64,000 bases of DNA from Pseudomonas putida (GCF_003228315.1 NZ_CP029693.1:3170001-3234000), one strand, 5' to 3'; shown: positions 10,481 through 19,251, counted from the first letter of the stretch. Notes: generated by a model not told the origin, from the sequence alone. Program-made: numbers and translations.

Positions 10481-11932
10481 ATGATTCCAGTGATCTTGTC
10501 CGGTGGTAGCGGTTCACGTCTTTGGCCGCTTTCGCGCAAGCAATTCCCGAAACAGTTCCTGGCCCTGACCGGCGAGCACACCTTGTTCCAGCAAACCCTG
10601 GAGCGCCTGGTGTTCGAAGGCATGGACACGCCGATCGTGGTCTGCAACAAAGACCACCGCTTCATCGTCAACGAGCAACTGGCCGCCCGCAAACTGGAAA
10701 CCCAGCGCATCCTGATGGAACCGTTCGGCCGCAACACCGCGCCGGCGGTGGCCCTGACCGCGATGATGCTGGTCAATGAAGGCCGTGACGAGTTGATGCT
10801 GGTGCTGCCCGCCGACCACGTACTGGAAGATCAGAAAGCCCTGCAACGTGCCCTGGCCCTTGCCACCGTCGCCGCCGAAAACGGCGAAATGGTGCTGTTC
10901 GGCGTCCCGGCCACCAAACCGGAAACCGGCTACGGCTACATCAAGTCGACCAACGATTCGCTGCTGCCTGAAGGCGTCAGCCGCGTCTCCCACTTCGTGG
11001 AAAAACCCGACGTGAAGCGCGCCACCGAATACGTCCAGTCCGGCGGTTACTTCTGGAACAGCGGCATGTTCCTGTTCCGCGCCAGCCGCTTCCTGGAAGA
11101 ACTGAAAAAGCATGACCCGGACATCTACGACACCTGCCTGCTGACCCTGGAACGCAGCGAGCAGGACGCCGATTCCGTCACCTTCGACGAAGCCACCTTC
11201 GCCTGCTGCCCGGACAACTCCATCGACTACTCGGTGATGGAAAAGACCCAGCGTGCCTGCGTCGTGCCGCTGACCGCCGGCTGGAGCGATGTCGGCTGCT
11301 GGTCGTCGCTGTGGGAAGTGAATGCAAAAGACGCCAATGGCAACGTCACCAAGGGTGATGTGGTGGTTCAGGACAGCCGCAACTGCATGATCCACGGCAA
11401 CGGCAAACTGGTGTCGGTGATCGGCCTGGAAAACATCGTGGTCGTGGAAACCAAGGACGCCATGATGATTGCGCACAAGGACAAGGTCCAAGGCGTGAAA
11501 CAGATGGTCAACACCCTCAACGAACAGGGCCGCAGCGAAACCCAGAACCACTGCGAAGTCTACCGTCCGTGGGGTTCCTACGATTCGGTGGACATGGGCG
11601 GGCGCTTCCAGGTCAAGCACATCTCGGTCAAGCCGGGCGCGTGCCTGTCGCTGCAGATGCACCACCACCGCGCCGAGCACTGGATCGTCGTCAGCGGCAC
11701 CGCTGAGGTGACCTGCGACGAAAACGTGTTCCTGCTGACCGAAAACCAGTCGACCTACATCCCGATCGCTTCGGTTCACCGCCTGCGCAATCCGGGCAAG
11801 ATCCCGCTGGAAATCATCGAAGTGCAATCGGGCAGCTACCTGGGCGAGGACGATATCGAGCGGTTTGAAGACATCTACGGCCGCACCACCCCGATCGAGC
11901 GTGGCGTGTCGGTGAAGACCATCGCGCAATAA
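10481..11932 (+). CDS. algA: AlgA, mannose-6-phosphate isomerase / GDP-mannose pyrophosphorylase
   Basis: 483 residues. The N-terminal nucleotidyltransferase domain opens with GGSGSRLWPLSRKQFPKQ, the pyrophosphorylase signature. The C-terminal cupin domain carries the isomerase part, with metal-binding histidines in LQMHHHRAEHW. It catalyses fructose-6-P to mannose-6-P and mannose-1-P to GDP-mannose, supplying the alginate precursor in the cytosol. It is the last gene of the operon and has its own strong ribosome site (AAGGAG), consistent with extra expression; a separate promoter is possible but I do not see a clear one. Confidence 0.95.
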   Translation: MIPVILSGGSGSRLWPLSRKQFPKQFLALTGEHTLFQQTLERLVFEGMDTPIVVCNKDHRFIVNEQLAARKLETQRILMEPFGRNTAPAVALTAMMLVNEGRDELMLVLPADHVLEDQKALQRALALATVAAENGEMVLFGVPATKPETGYGYIKSTNDSLLPEGVSRVSHFVEKPDVKRATEYVQSGGYFWNSGMFLFRASRFLEELKKHDPDIYDTCLLTLERSEQDADSVTFDEATFACCPDNSIDYSVMEKTQRACVVPLTAGWSDVGCWSSLWEVNAKDANGNVTKGDVVVQDSRNCMIHGNGKLVSVIGLENIVVVETKDAMMIAHKDKVQGVKQMVNTLNEQGRSETQNHCEVYRPWGSYDSVDMGGRFQVKHISVKPGACLSLQMHHHRAEHWIVVSGTAEVTCDENVFLLTENQSTYIPIASVHRLRNPGKIPLEIIEVQSGSYLGEDDIERFEDIYGRTTPIERGVSVKTIAQ

Positions 11933-11948
11933 GCTTCTGTAGACCTTG

Positions 11949-12007
11949 AGCCCCTGACCGGCCTGCTGCGTTCCCTATCCGCAGTGGGTTGGCCGGGGGC
12001 TTTTTTT
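11949..12007 (+). terminator. Rho-independent terminator of the alginate operon
   Basis: AGCCCCTGACCGGCC pairs with GGCCGGGGGCT (with a small mismatch) across a loop of about 27 bases, and seven T follow directly. Confidence 0.85.
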
Positions 12008-12009
12008 GT

Positions 12010-12114
12010 GATCGTTCCCACGCTCTGCGTGGGAATGCAGCCGGGGACGCTCTGCGTCCCATTGGAACGCAGAGCGTCCCTTGAGGCATTCCCACGCGGA
12101 GCGTGGGAACGATC
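12010..12114. repeat. 105-nt palindromic repeat, copy 1
   Basis: The ends are inverted repeats of about 29 bases (GATCGTTCCCACGCTCTGCG and its near-complement), and an inner pair GGGACGCTCTGCGTCCC repeats the design. It is unrelated to the REP unit. A second copy lies at 26881-26991. It may be a small non-autonomous element; no target-site duplication is evident. Confidence 0.85.
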
Positions 12115-12185
12115 AATCAAGCCCATCGCCAATCGCCATCGCGCTTAGGTAGGATGACCCTCTCTAATCCCGAGGTCTGCACCCC

Positions 12186-12650
12186 ATGCTCATCGGCATC
12201 CTGCTGGTCATCACCTGGGTGATCCTGTTGCTGCGCTATCCGGCCAAGGCCTTGCCGGTTTCCCTGGCCGCCGCCGTCGGCCTGGGCGTCGTCGCCACTT
12301 GGGTGGTCTGGTTGGATCACCGTGAACTCAAGCAGCTGCAGCGCCTGGAACTGCGCATCAGCTACACGCCGCAGCAGTGCCCCGCCGACCGCCCGCTGAA
12401 ACTCACCCTGAAGAACGGCAACGATGTACCGCTGACCGAACTGCGCTGGCGCGTGGCCGCCTATGCACCGGGCGACACCGTCAACCTGGCCGACAATCAG
12501 TACACCGCCCCACGCTACCGTGGCCCCGGCGAATTGCAGGCCGGCGACAACTGGGAAGACTGTTTGCCGCTGCCACCCCTGCGCCCCGGCTACCGCCCGG
12601 ACACCCTGGAGTTTCGCGCCGAGCGTTTGCAGGGTAGCTTCTCCGATTGA
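12186..12650 (+). CDS. Small membrane-anchored protein of unknown function
   Basis: 154 residues. Two hydrophobic segments at the N-terminus (about residues 2-18 and 23-42) are followed by a soluble beta-rich domain of about 110 residues, probably periplasmic or extracytoplasmic. Two cysteines (in TPQQCPADR and NWEDCLP) could form a disulfide. Similar Pseudomonas proteins are sometimes labelled multidrug transporter, but nothing here resembles a transporter. It stands alone between the alg terminator and the dehydrogenase gene, 37 bases from the latter, so the two may be co-transcribed. Confidence 0.75.
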   Translation: MLIGILLVITWVILLLRYPAKALPVSLAAAVGLGVVATWVVWLDHRELKQLQRLELRISYTPQQCPADRPLKLTLKNGNDVPLTELRWRVAAYAPGDTVNLADNQYTAPRYRGPGELQAGDNWEDCLPLPPLRPGYRPDTLEFRAERLQGSFSD

Positions 12651-12687
12651 GTTTTCCCCACCCCACTGATTGCACAAGGACCGCGCC

Positions 12688-13512
12688 ATGCCCGTTGCGT
12701 TGATTACCGGTTGTTCCAGCGGCATCGGCCGCGCCCTCGCCGATGCGTTCAAGGTGGCCGGCTATAAAGTCTGGGCCAGTGCCCGCAAGCCTGAAGATGT
12801 GGCCGTGCTGGCCGCCGCCGGTTTCACGGCCGTGCAACTGGACGTCAACGACACCCAGGCGCTCGATCAGTTGAGCGAACGAATCAACCGGGAACATGGT
12901 GGCCTCGACATACTGATCAACAACGCCGGCTACGGCGCCATGGGGCCGTTGCTCGATGGCGGCGTACCGGCGATGCAGCGCCAGTTCGAAACCAATGTCT
13001 TCTCCATCATTGGGGTTACCCGCGCCCTGTTCCCGGTGTTGCGCCGGGCGAAAGGGATCGTGGTCAACGTCGGCAGCGTGTCCGGCGTGCTGGTCACACC
13101 TTTCGCCGGTGCCTACTGTGCCTCCAAGGCTGCCGTGCATGCCTTGAGCGACGCCTTGCGCATGGAACTGGCGCCGTTTGGCGTGCGGGTCATGGAAGTG
13201 CAGCCAGGCGCCATCGCCTCAAGCTTTGCGAAAAATGCCGGCCATGAAGCCGAGCAACTGATCAGTGAACAATCGCCCTGGTTCCCCCTGCGCGAAGGCA
13301 TTCGTGCGCGGGCCAAGGCATCCCAGGACAACTCGACGCCCGCCAGTGAGTTCGCTGCCGGGTTGCTCAAGGCCGTGCAGCAAAGCAAGCCACCACGACT
13401 GATTCGCCTGGGCAATGGCAGCCGCGCGCTGCCGTTGCTGGCGGGGTTGGTACCCAAAGGGTTGCTGGAATCGGCGTTGATGAAGCGGTTCGGGTTGCGG
13501 GGGCAGCTCTGA
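12688..13512 (+). CDS. Short-chain dehydrogenase/reductase
   Basis: 274 residues from the ATG at 12688, with AAGGA upstream. The Rossmann cofactor motif TGCSSGIG is at residues 7-14, NNAG follows at about residue 80, and the catalytic YCASK is near residue 150 with a Ser in GSVSG before it. This is the classical SDR family with an NAD(P)H cofactor; the absence of an acidic residue just after the second strand and the presence of SARKP hint at NADP. The substrate cannot be read from sequence. It is followed by a REP pair. Confidence 0.88.
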   Translation: MPVALITGCSSGIGRALADAFKVAGYKVWASARKPEDVAVLAAAGFTAVQLDVNDTQALDQLSERINREHGGLDILINNAGYGAMGPLLDGGVPAMQRQFETNVFSIIGVTRALFPVLRRAKGIVVNVGSVSGVLVTPFAGAYCASKAAVHALSDALRMELAPFGVRVMEVQPGAIASSFAKNAGHEAEQLISEQSPWFPLREGIRARAKASQDNSTPASEFAAGLLKAVQQSKPPRLIRLGNGSRALPLLAGLVPKGLLESALMKRFGLRGQL

Positions 13513-13528
13513 CACCGCGCCGACCCAA

Positions 13529-13591
13529 TCGCGAGCAGGCTCGCTCCTACAGTTGGAATGCATTCCCCTGTAGGAGCGAGCCTGCTCGCGA
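13529..13591. repeat. REP doublet
   Basis: Two inverted copies of the common unit (TCGCGAGCAGGCTCGCTCCT and its complement) sit about 15 bases apart, a tight spacing compared with the other doublets. Confidence 0.9.
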
Positions 13592-13630
13592 AGACGCCAG
13601 TACAGACACCACAGAATTACAGGAACCAAC

Positions 13631-14020
13631 ATGACCGATTTCACCGACTACTTCGACGAAGTGATCCAGGCCCACGTCGCCATCGAAAAATGGCTGGCCG
13701 AGGAGCAGGATCCATCCGAACTCGATCACCTGCTAAGCCGTTTCTCGCCACAGTTTTCCATGGTCTCGCCTCTGGGCCGGGTACTGGACTTCGACGCGCT
13801 GAACGAACTGTTCACCCTGGCAGGCGGCAAGAAGCTCGGCTTTCGCATCGAACTCAGCGAGCTGCGCGGCATCGCGCTGCATGAAGCTGGCGCGACCGTC
13901 AGCTACCGCGAACAACAGACCGACGCCACCGGCCTGCATTCGGATCGCCGCTCGACCGTGGTGTTCGAGAAGGTGCAAGGCAGGATCCTTTGGCGGCATT
14001 TGCAGGAGACGTTTTGCTGA
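13631..14020 (+). CDS. NTF2-like (DUF4440-type) small protein
   Basis: 129 residues, cytosolic, with no signal peptide. The pattern of an N-terminal helix pair, a middle helix (DALNELFTLAG) and C-terminal strands ending in VQGRILWRHLQETFC resembles the NTF2/SnoaL cone fold. The family includes ligand-binding and enzymatic members, so the function is open. It is bracketed by REP doublets on both sides and appears monocistronic. GGAACC precedes the ATG, a weak ribosome site. Confidence 0.7.
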   Translation: MTDFTDYFDEVIQAHVAIEKWLAEEQDPSELDHLLSRFSPQFSMVSPLGRVLDFDALNELFTLAGGKKLGFRIELSELRGIALHEAGATVSYREQQTDATGLHSDRRSTVVFEKVQGRILWRHLQETFC

Positions 14021-14040
14021 GCACTGCAATCACCCGCCCC

Positions 14041-14142
14041 CTGTAGGAGCGAGCCTGCTCGCGATGAACGACAGAACACCACGGGGCGTCAGGTTTCCAG
14101 CGTTATCGTTGACGTCCATCGCGAGCAGGCTCGCTCCTACAG
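14041..14142. repeat. REP doublet between convergent genes
   Basis: CTGTAGGAGCGAGCCTGCTC at the left end is mirrored by GAGCAGGCTCGCTCCTACAG at the right end, with about 60 bases between. It separates the NTF2-like gene from the convergent HlyD gene and may act as a bidirectional stop. Confidence 0.9.
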
Positions 14143-14151
14143 GGGGCAGGG

Positions 14152-15006
14152 TTAAATCGGTTTTACCACCACCGTGCAAGTAATCCCCGCCGCCAACAGC
14201 ACCCCTTCCGGCACTTCATCGATGTGAATCCGCACCGGCACTCGCTGCGCCAGGCGCACCCAGTTGAACGTCGGGTTCACGTCGGCAATCAGCTCGCGGC
14301 TTTCCGGGTTGTCGCGGTCGTAGATGCCTCGGGAAATGCTTTCCACATGGCCCTTGAGCACTTCGCCGCTCATCAGTTGCATGTCGGCCTGATCGCCCAC
14401 CTTCACATGGGGCAGTTTGGTTTCTTCGAAGAAGCCGTAGACCCAGAACGAGTTCATGTCGACCACGGCCATTTTCGCCTCGCCGATACGCGCATAGTCG
14501 CCACGATGAACATTCAGGTTGGTCACGTAACCGTCCACCGCCGCCCGAACTTCAGTGCGTTTCAGGTTGAGTTCGGCAGCTTCCAGTTGCGCCTGGGCCT
14601 GTTGATAGTCGGCCAGCGCCGAGTCGGCGATGTTGCTGGCGTCGTCGCGGTTTTCCTTGGAGATCACCAGGTTGTCCAGGTCCGCGCGGCGATGGGCGTT
14701 GACCTTGCGCATCTCCCAGGTGGCCTTGCGCGAGGCCACCAGCGACTGCGCCTGCTTTACCGCCAGACGATAGTGCTCGGGGTCGATCTGCATCAGCAGG
14801 TCGCCCTTCTTCACCAACTGGTTGTCGCGCACCGGCACGTTTACCACTTCGCCGGTCACGTCGGCGGCGACGTTGATGATGTCGGCGCGCACACGGCCGT
14901 CACGGGTCCACGGAGTTTCCATGTAGTGCACCCAGAGGGTGCGACCGATCCAAATCGCCAGGGCCAATACCAACAGCGTGGCGAGCAGGCTGAAAAACTT
15001 TTTCAT
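14152..15006 (-). CDS. HlyD-family periplasmic adaptor of a FUSC efflux system (AaeA-like)
   Basis: 284 residues from the ATG at 15006. An N-terminal membrane anchor (residues 5-22) is followed by a split biotinyl-lipoyl domain (GEVVNVPVRDNQLVKKGDLL), a coiled-coil hairpin (about residues 75-150) and a beta-barrel domain. It would bridge the inner-membrane FUSC protein and the outer-membrane factor. It lies last in the order OMF-FUSC-DUF1656-HlyD, 11 bases after the DUF1656 gene. Family knowledge (AaeAB) suggests export of aromatic acids; the real substrate is unknown. Confidence 0.88.
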   Translation of the reverse strand: MKKFFSLLATLLVLALAIWIGRTLWVHYMETPWTRDGRVRADIINVAADVTGEVVNVPVRDNQLVKKGDLLMQIDPEHYRLAVKQAQSLVASRKATWEMRKVNAHRRADLDNLVISKENRDDASNIADSALADYQQAQAQLEAAELNLKRTEVRAAVDGYVTNLNVHRGDYARIGEAKMAVVDMNSFWVYGFFEETKLPHVKVGDQADMQLMSGEVLKGHVESISRGIYDRDNPESRELIADVNPTFNWVRLAQRVPVRIHIDEVPEGVLLAAGITCTVVVKPI

Positions 15007-15017
15007 CGTGGGTGCTC

Positions 15018-15218
15018 TCAACGGTAGACCGTCAGCGCCATGGCGCCGAACAGACAGATAAACAGACTCAGGCGCAGCAGCGCCGGGTGCCAGAAGAAGC
15101 GGTACAAATCGAAGCCGGAGAGGAACCGGTCCAGCCCCCAGGCCAGCACGGCGGCGATCAGAAACATCAGGGTCACGGTCGGCATGTACACGCCGTGGAA
15201 GGCGATTTCACGGGGCAT
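15018..15218 (-). CDS. DUF1656 small membrane protein (AaeX-like)
   Basis: 66 residues with two predicted membrane segments (about residues 12-30 and 46-64). Its start overlaps the end of the FUSC gene by 11 bases, so the two are probably coupled. DUF1656 proteins regularly sit between FUSC and HlyD genes in aromatic-acid efflux operons; their exact role is not established. Confidence 0.85.
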   Translation of the reverse strand: MPREIAFHGVYMPTVTLMFLIAAVLAWGLDRFLSGFDLYRFFWHPALLRLSLFICLFGAMALTVYR

Positions 15219-17403
15219 GTGCAAGTCCTTGGGGCTTGGCAGCTTGGGCGTAGTTGGACAGCGGTGATTGCGGATCCAGCAGCGAGGTGCGGATGAAGTG
15301 CAGGTAGCTCTTCACCCGGCGCAGCGCCGAGGTATCGAAGTGCGGGGCGAAAGGCTCATCGGTGGCCTGCACGCGGCTGATCGCATGATCGACCGCCACC
15401 AGGGCGCGCTCCAGATTGCTTTGCCCCGGTTGCAGGAACAGCCGCACCAGCGCACGGCCCATCACGCGGATCGACTGGCGCCAGGGCTGGGATTCGGCAT
15501 AGGCCGGATGCACCGGCAGCGTCGCTTGCTCCTTGCGCAGTTCGATGATCGCGTGCCCCACCTCCAGCACCACGAACATCCAGCGCAGCAAATTGCGTTG
15601 CACCTGCGGCTGTCCTGCCGCAAAGCCGTAGGCCTGATGCACCAGGTCGCGGGTGCGGCTTTCAAAACTCGACGCCAGGCCCTTGAGCTTGCCGCTGATG
15701 GCGTACACCACCTGCCCACGCAGATCCTGCTCCAGCCGGCGCCACAACCAGCGGCTGTTGGGCGGCAGAATGATTGCCCCCGCCGCCGCGCACACCAGCA
15801 TGCCGATCACCATGGCGATGTAGTCGTTGATGAAGGTGTAGGGGTTGTAGACCGTGAGGTTGTCCGGCACCGAACCGATGCTGAAGAAGATCAGCAACCC
15901 GACCCCGACCCCGGCGTATTGCGGCCGCGAGGCGAGGAACGCGCCGAGCACGAACACCGGTGCGAGCACCACGCACAGCAACGGAAAACCATCGATCCAC
16001 GGGTAGATGAAAAACATCTCGGCGAAACCGATCAGCGCCCCGAGGAAGGTGCCGCAGGCCATCTGAAATGACATGCGTTTGGGGTTCGGCGTGGCGGCGG
16101 ACAGGCCCACGGTGGCGGCGGCCACAAGTGTCATGGTCGCCCCGCTCGGCCAGGCGGTGGCCACCCAATAGCTGCCCAGCACCAGCAGGATGAACGACGC
16201 CCGAATGCCCGAAGCGGCAGCCGCCAGCCAGTTGGTTTGCGGGGTGAACGGCTCATCCCACTGTTCGCGTTCATGGCTGTGATCGGCCAGCGAGGCGTGG
16301 GTCTGTGCATAGCTGTGCAAGTCGTCGACGAAGCGATAGAGCAGTTCGTAGGCGGTGTGGAAATCCAGTAGTTCAGCGTCGCTCGGCTGGCTCGCCTGAA
16401 AGGTCGCCCGCAGGCTGCGCACCCGCGCCGGCAAGCCTGTCTTGTAAGCTGTAAGCGCTGTAACCAATCGCGCCGCGTCGGCGTTGGTCAAGGCACGACC
16501 GCTGTAGCCATCGAGCAATTCGGCCAAATCCTGCAAGCCCGGCTTGATCGCCGCTTCCACATGGTCGGCACCATTGCTGCGCAGGCGTTCGAGCAACTGA
16601 TGCAAGGCATTGAAGCGGGTGCTGATGCTCATGAACTCGCTGTTCAGCCGGCTGAGTCGACCGTTACGCCGGCGCATGTGCGGGTCTTCGAACACGGTGA
16701 CGCTGCGCAGGCTTTCCAGGCCCACCGCTTCGGCGATGAAGCGCACGTTGCCGGCTTCGAATGCCTCCTGCTTGCTGCGCCCGCGCAAGCCGTCGGTGAC
16801 GAACAGGGCGAACACACCGAAGCGCTGGTACAAAGCATTGCGCATGGCAGCGCTGGAGGTTTGCGGCAGGATCGCGGCGCTGACCAGGGTCGAGCAAAGA
16901 ATGCCCAGGGAAATTTCCAGCACCCGCCAGACCGCCGCCATGAACGCGCCGTCGGGATGGGCCAGCGCCGGCAAGCCGACCATCGCCGCGGTGTAACCGG
17001 CCAGCACAAAACCGTAGGCGCGGAAGTTGCGAGAGCGTGCCGCACCGGCCGTGCAGATACCCACCCAGATCGCCAGCGCGCCGAGGAACAGCTCGGTGTT
17101 CTGCGCAAACAAGGCGATCAATGCCACCATCACCGTCGACCCGGCCAGGGTGCCGAGGAAGCGGTAAAAACTCTTGGCGAACACCTGGCCGCTTTGCGGC
17201 TGCATGACGATGAATACAGTGATCATCGCCGTGCGCGGCTGCGGCAACTCCAGGCGCATGGCCAGCCACAGCGTGAGGAAGGCGGCGATCAGCACCTTGA
17301 AGATATAGACCCAGGTCACGCCATCGCTGCGTGCCCAGTCGAAGAAGCCTCGGCGCCATTCGAGGGAGTACAGCCAGCGCAGCGGGGCGGGCAAAGGCGT
17401 CAT
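15208..17403 (-). CDS. FUSC-family inner-membrane efflux transporter (AaeB-like)
   Basis: 731 residues from the ATG at 17403 (MTPLPAPLRW); longer readings upstream run into a REP element. There are two blocks of about five to six hydrophobic segments (about residues 30-180 and 385-530), each followed by a hydrophilic domain, the layout of fusaric acid resistance and AaeB proteins. It would be the inner-membrane pump of a tripartite exporter, with the HlyD adaptor downstream and the outer-membrane factor upstream. It is separated from the latter gene by a REP pair. Confidence 0.88.
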   Translation of the reverse strand: MTPLPAPLRWLYSLEWRRGFFDWARSDGVTWVYIFKVLIAAFLTLWLAMRLELPQPRTAMITVFIVMQPQSGQVFAKSFYRFLGTLAGSTVMVALIALFAQNTELFLGALAIWVGICTAGAARSRNFRAYGFVLAGYTAAMVGLPALAHPDGAFMAAVWRVLEISLGILCSTLVSAAILPQTSSAAMRNALYQRFGVFALFVTDGLRGRSKQEAFEAGNVRFIAEAVGLESLRSVTVFEDPHMRRRNGRLSRLNSEFMSISTRFNALHQLLERLRSNGADHVEAAIKPGLQDLAELLDGYSGRALTNADAARLVTALTAYKTGLPARVRSLRATFQASQPSDAELLDFHTAYELLYRFVDDLHSYAQTHASLADHSHEREQWDEPFTPQTNWLAAAASGIRASFILLVLGSYWVATAWPSGATMTLVAAATVGLSAATPNPKRMSFQMACGTFLGALIGFAEMFFIYPWIDGFPLLCVVLAPVFVLGAFLASRPQYAGVGVGLLIFFSIGSVPDNLTVYNPYTFINDYIAMVIGMLVCAAAGAIILPPNSRWLWRRLEQDLRGQVVYAISGKLKGLASSFESRTRDLVHQAYGFAAGQPQVQRNLLRWMFVVLEVGHAIIELRKEQATLPVHPAYAESQPWRQSIRVMGRALVRLFLQPGQSNLERALVAVDHAISRVQATDEPFAPHFDTSALRRVKSYLHFIRTSLLDPQSPLSNYAQAAKPQGLAHAP

Positions 17404-17440
17404 GAAAACGTGCTCATTGGGTATGGGGCCAGACTCGAAA

Positions 17441-17533
17441 CCTGTGGGAGCGAGCTTGCTCGCGATTGCGGTCTGATATTCAACATTGATGGCGACTGAC
17501 ATGCCCTCATCGCGAGCAGGCTCGCTCCTACAG
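17441..17533. repeat. REP doublet inside the FUSC efflux operon
   Basis: CTGTGGGAGCGAGCTTGCTC faces an inverted copy ending in CTCGCTCCTACAG. The pair fills the gap between the outer-membrane factor gene and the FUSC gene, both on the minus strand. Confidence 0.9.
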
Positions 17534-17542
17534 GGTTTGTGT

Positions 17543-19042
17543 TCAACGCAGGAGGACCGGGGTTTTCGGCGCGGCGGTCTGGCTGTCTTTCGGCACGTCG
17601 TTACCTGCACCGAGCCCGCCGCCGAGCGCCGTCACCAGCTCGGCATGGGCACTCAACCGCGCCGCCTGCACCTGCTGCTGCACCTGCTGCTGCTTGAACA
17701 ACAGGGTCTGGGCATTGAGCACGTTGAGGTAGTCGGTGAGCCCGCGCTGGTAGGCGATCATCGCGATGTCGTAGGTCTTCTGCGCCGTGGCCACCGACTC
17801 GGCGGCGAAAGCTTGCTGCTTGTCCATCGACTCGCGACGAATCAACTGGTCTGAGATGTTCTTCAGCGCGTTGACCAGCGTCTGGTTGTATTTGGCCACG
17901 GCCATGTCATACCCGGCCGAGGCTTCGCCCAACTCGCCGCGCAAGCGGCCGCCATCGAAGATCGGCAGGGAAATCGCCGGGCCCACGCTGTAGTTGAGTT
18001 TCTTGCCGGTCAGGAACTCCAGCGCTCCGCCGCCGGTGGCCATGTAGCCCAGGCTGCCCACCAGATCGACGTTGGGATAGAAACCGGCATGGGCCACATC
18101 GATACCCCGGGCCTGCGCCGCCACTTGCCAGCGACTGGCGACCACGTCCGGGCGTTGGCCGAGCAATTGCGCGGGCAGCGAGGACGGCAGCTTCACGGGC
18201 GCGCCAAGCGACAGGGTCGGCCGCTGCAATTGCGCGCCCTCCCCCGGCCCTTTGCCTGCCAGGGCGGCCAGTTGGTTGCGGCTCAGGGCGATTTCTTCGT
18301 CCAGCGCGTCGATCTGACGATGGGTTTCCGGCAGTGGCGTCTCGGCCTGACTGACTTCGAAATGGGTGCCGATGCCGCCGTTCAGGCGCTTTTGCGCCAG
18401 ATCGAGGATTTGCTGTTGCTGCTTGAGGGTCGCTTCGACAATGTCGCGCTGCGCGTAATGCAACGAGAGTTCGATGTAGACGCGCACGATGTTGTTCTGC
18501 AACTCGAGCTGGGCCTGGCGTGCTTCGGCGACAGTCATGTGGGCCAAGTCCACCGCGCGCTCGGTGTTGTTGCTTTCGCGTCCCCAGAGGTCGAGGGCGT
18601 AGCTGAAGCCCAGCGCCGCGTTGTTGTCCCAGGTGGTGCTGTTGGCCAGATCACCGGGGCCGTAGAACTGATCCGTGGGCCAGTTGTGGCGCTTGAGGGT
18701 GGACTCGCCGTTGATCTGCAGCGATTCGGCAGATTCGGCAACGCCGGCCATGGCCTTGGCCTGGCGCACCCGCGCGGCGGCCATGGCCAGGCTCGGGCTG
18801 CCTTGCACGGCGAGGTCGATCCAGCGGTTCAGTTGCGGGTCGCCATAAGCCTGCCACCATTGCGCGGTGGGCCAGTGCGCATCCTGGGCTGCGCTCTGGA
18901 TGGCTTCGTCGGTGGCCAGTGAATTGGCCTCCAGCGCCTTGCCCTGCGGGGCAATACCTCCGGTTCCGATGCAGCCGCTGATTGCCAGGGTTAAAGCCAG
19001 AATACTGAGCGGCGAAAGCGCTCTGCTGATGCGACGCGGCAC
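17543..19042 (-). CDS. NodT/OprM-family outer-membrane efflux lipoprotein
   Basis: 499 residues from a GTG at 19042, chosen because AGGAAA lies about nine bases upstream and longer readings start inside a REP. The lipobox LAISGC predicts a lipidated Cys. Two repeated TolC-type halves with long coiled-coil helices follow. It would form the outer-membrane channel for the FUSC/HlyD pump encoded directly downstream. A C-terminal run KQQQVQQQVQAARLSAHAEL is typical of the second helical hairpin. It is transcribed divergently from the LysR gene. Confidence 0.88.
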   Translation of the reverse strand: MPRRISRALSPLSILALTLAISGCIGTGGIAPQGKALEANSLATDEAIQSAAQDAHWPTAQWWQAYGDPQLNRWIDLAVQGSPSLAMAAARVRQAKAMAGVAESAESLQINGESTLKRHNWPTDQFYGPGDLANSTTWDNNAALGFSYALDLWGRESNNTERAVDLAHMTVAEARQAQLELQNNIVRVYIELSLHYAQRDIVEATLKQQQQILDLAQKRLNGGIGTHFEVSQAETPLPETHRQIDALDEEIALSRNQLAALAGKGPGEGAQLQRPTLSLGAPVKLPSSLPAQLLGQRPDVVASRWQVAAQARGIDVAHAGFYPNVDLVGSLGYMATGGGALEFLTGKKLNYSVGPAISLPIFDGGRLRGELGEASAGYDMAVAKYNQTLVNALKNISDQLIRRESMDKQQAFAAESVATAQKTYDIAMIAYQRGLTDYLNVLNAQTLLFKQQQVQQQVQAARLSAHAELVTALGGGLGAGNDVPKDSQTAAPKTPVLLR

Positions 19043-19070
19043 TGCTGCGATTTCCTGAAATGAGGGAGGC

Positions 19071-19166
19071 TCCTGTAGGAGCAAAGCTTGCTCGCGATGA
19101 CGGTCTGTCAGCCGACGATGATGTTGCCTGACCCGACGCTTTCGCGAGCAAGCTTTGCTCCTACAG
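19071..19166. repeat. REP doublet in the 5' leader of the efflux operon
   Basis: CCTGTAGGAGCAAAGCTTGC faces an inverted copy ending in GCTTTGCTCCTACAGG. This variant (AAAGCTT core) is also used at 20299-20391. It lies between the divergent promoter region and the outer-membrane factor gene. Confidence 0.9.
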
Positions 19167-19209
19167 GGATCGGCGCAATTCTAGGGGTGGGTATTGCAGG
19201 CGATAAGCT

Positions 19210-19251
19210 GGGATTCCTGTGAATCTTTGTTACCGTTAACGCGATAATCCC
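19210..19251. promoter_or_regulatory. Candidate LysR-type control region between divergent genes
   Basis: GGGATT (19210-19215) and AATCCC (19246-19251) form a spaced inverted repeat in the only REP-free part of the gap between the LysR gene and the efflux operon. GTTACCGTTAAC lies between them. The location fits an operator for the divergent LysR protein; no binding is shown. Confidence 0.35.

Noticed and set aside
19043..19084. A longer start (TTG at 19084) for the outer-membrane factor
   Set aside because: It begins within a REP element; the GTG at 19042 has AGGAAA upstream and gives a standard lipoprotein signal.
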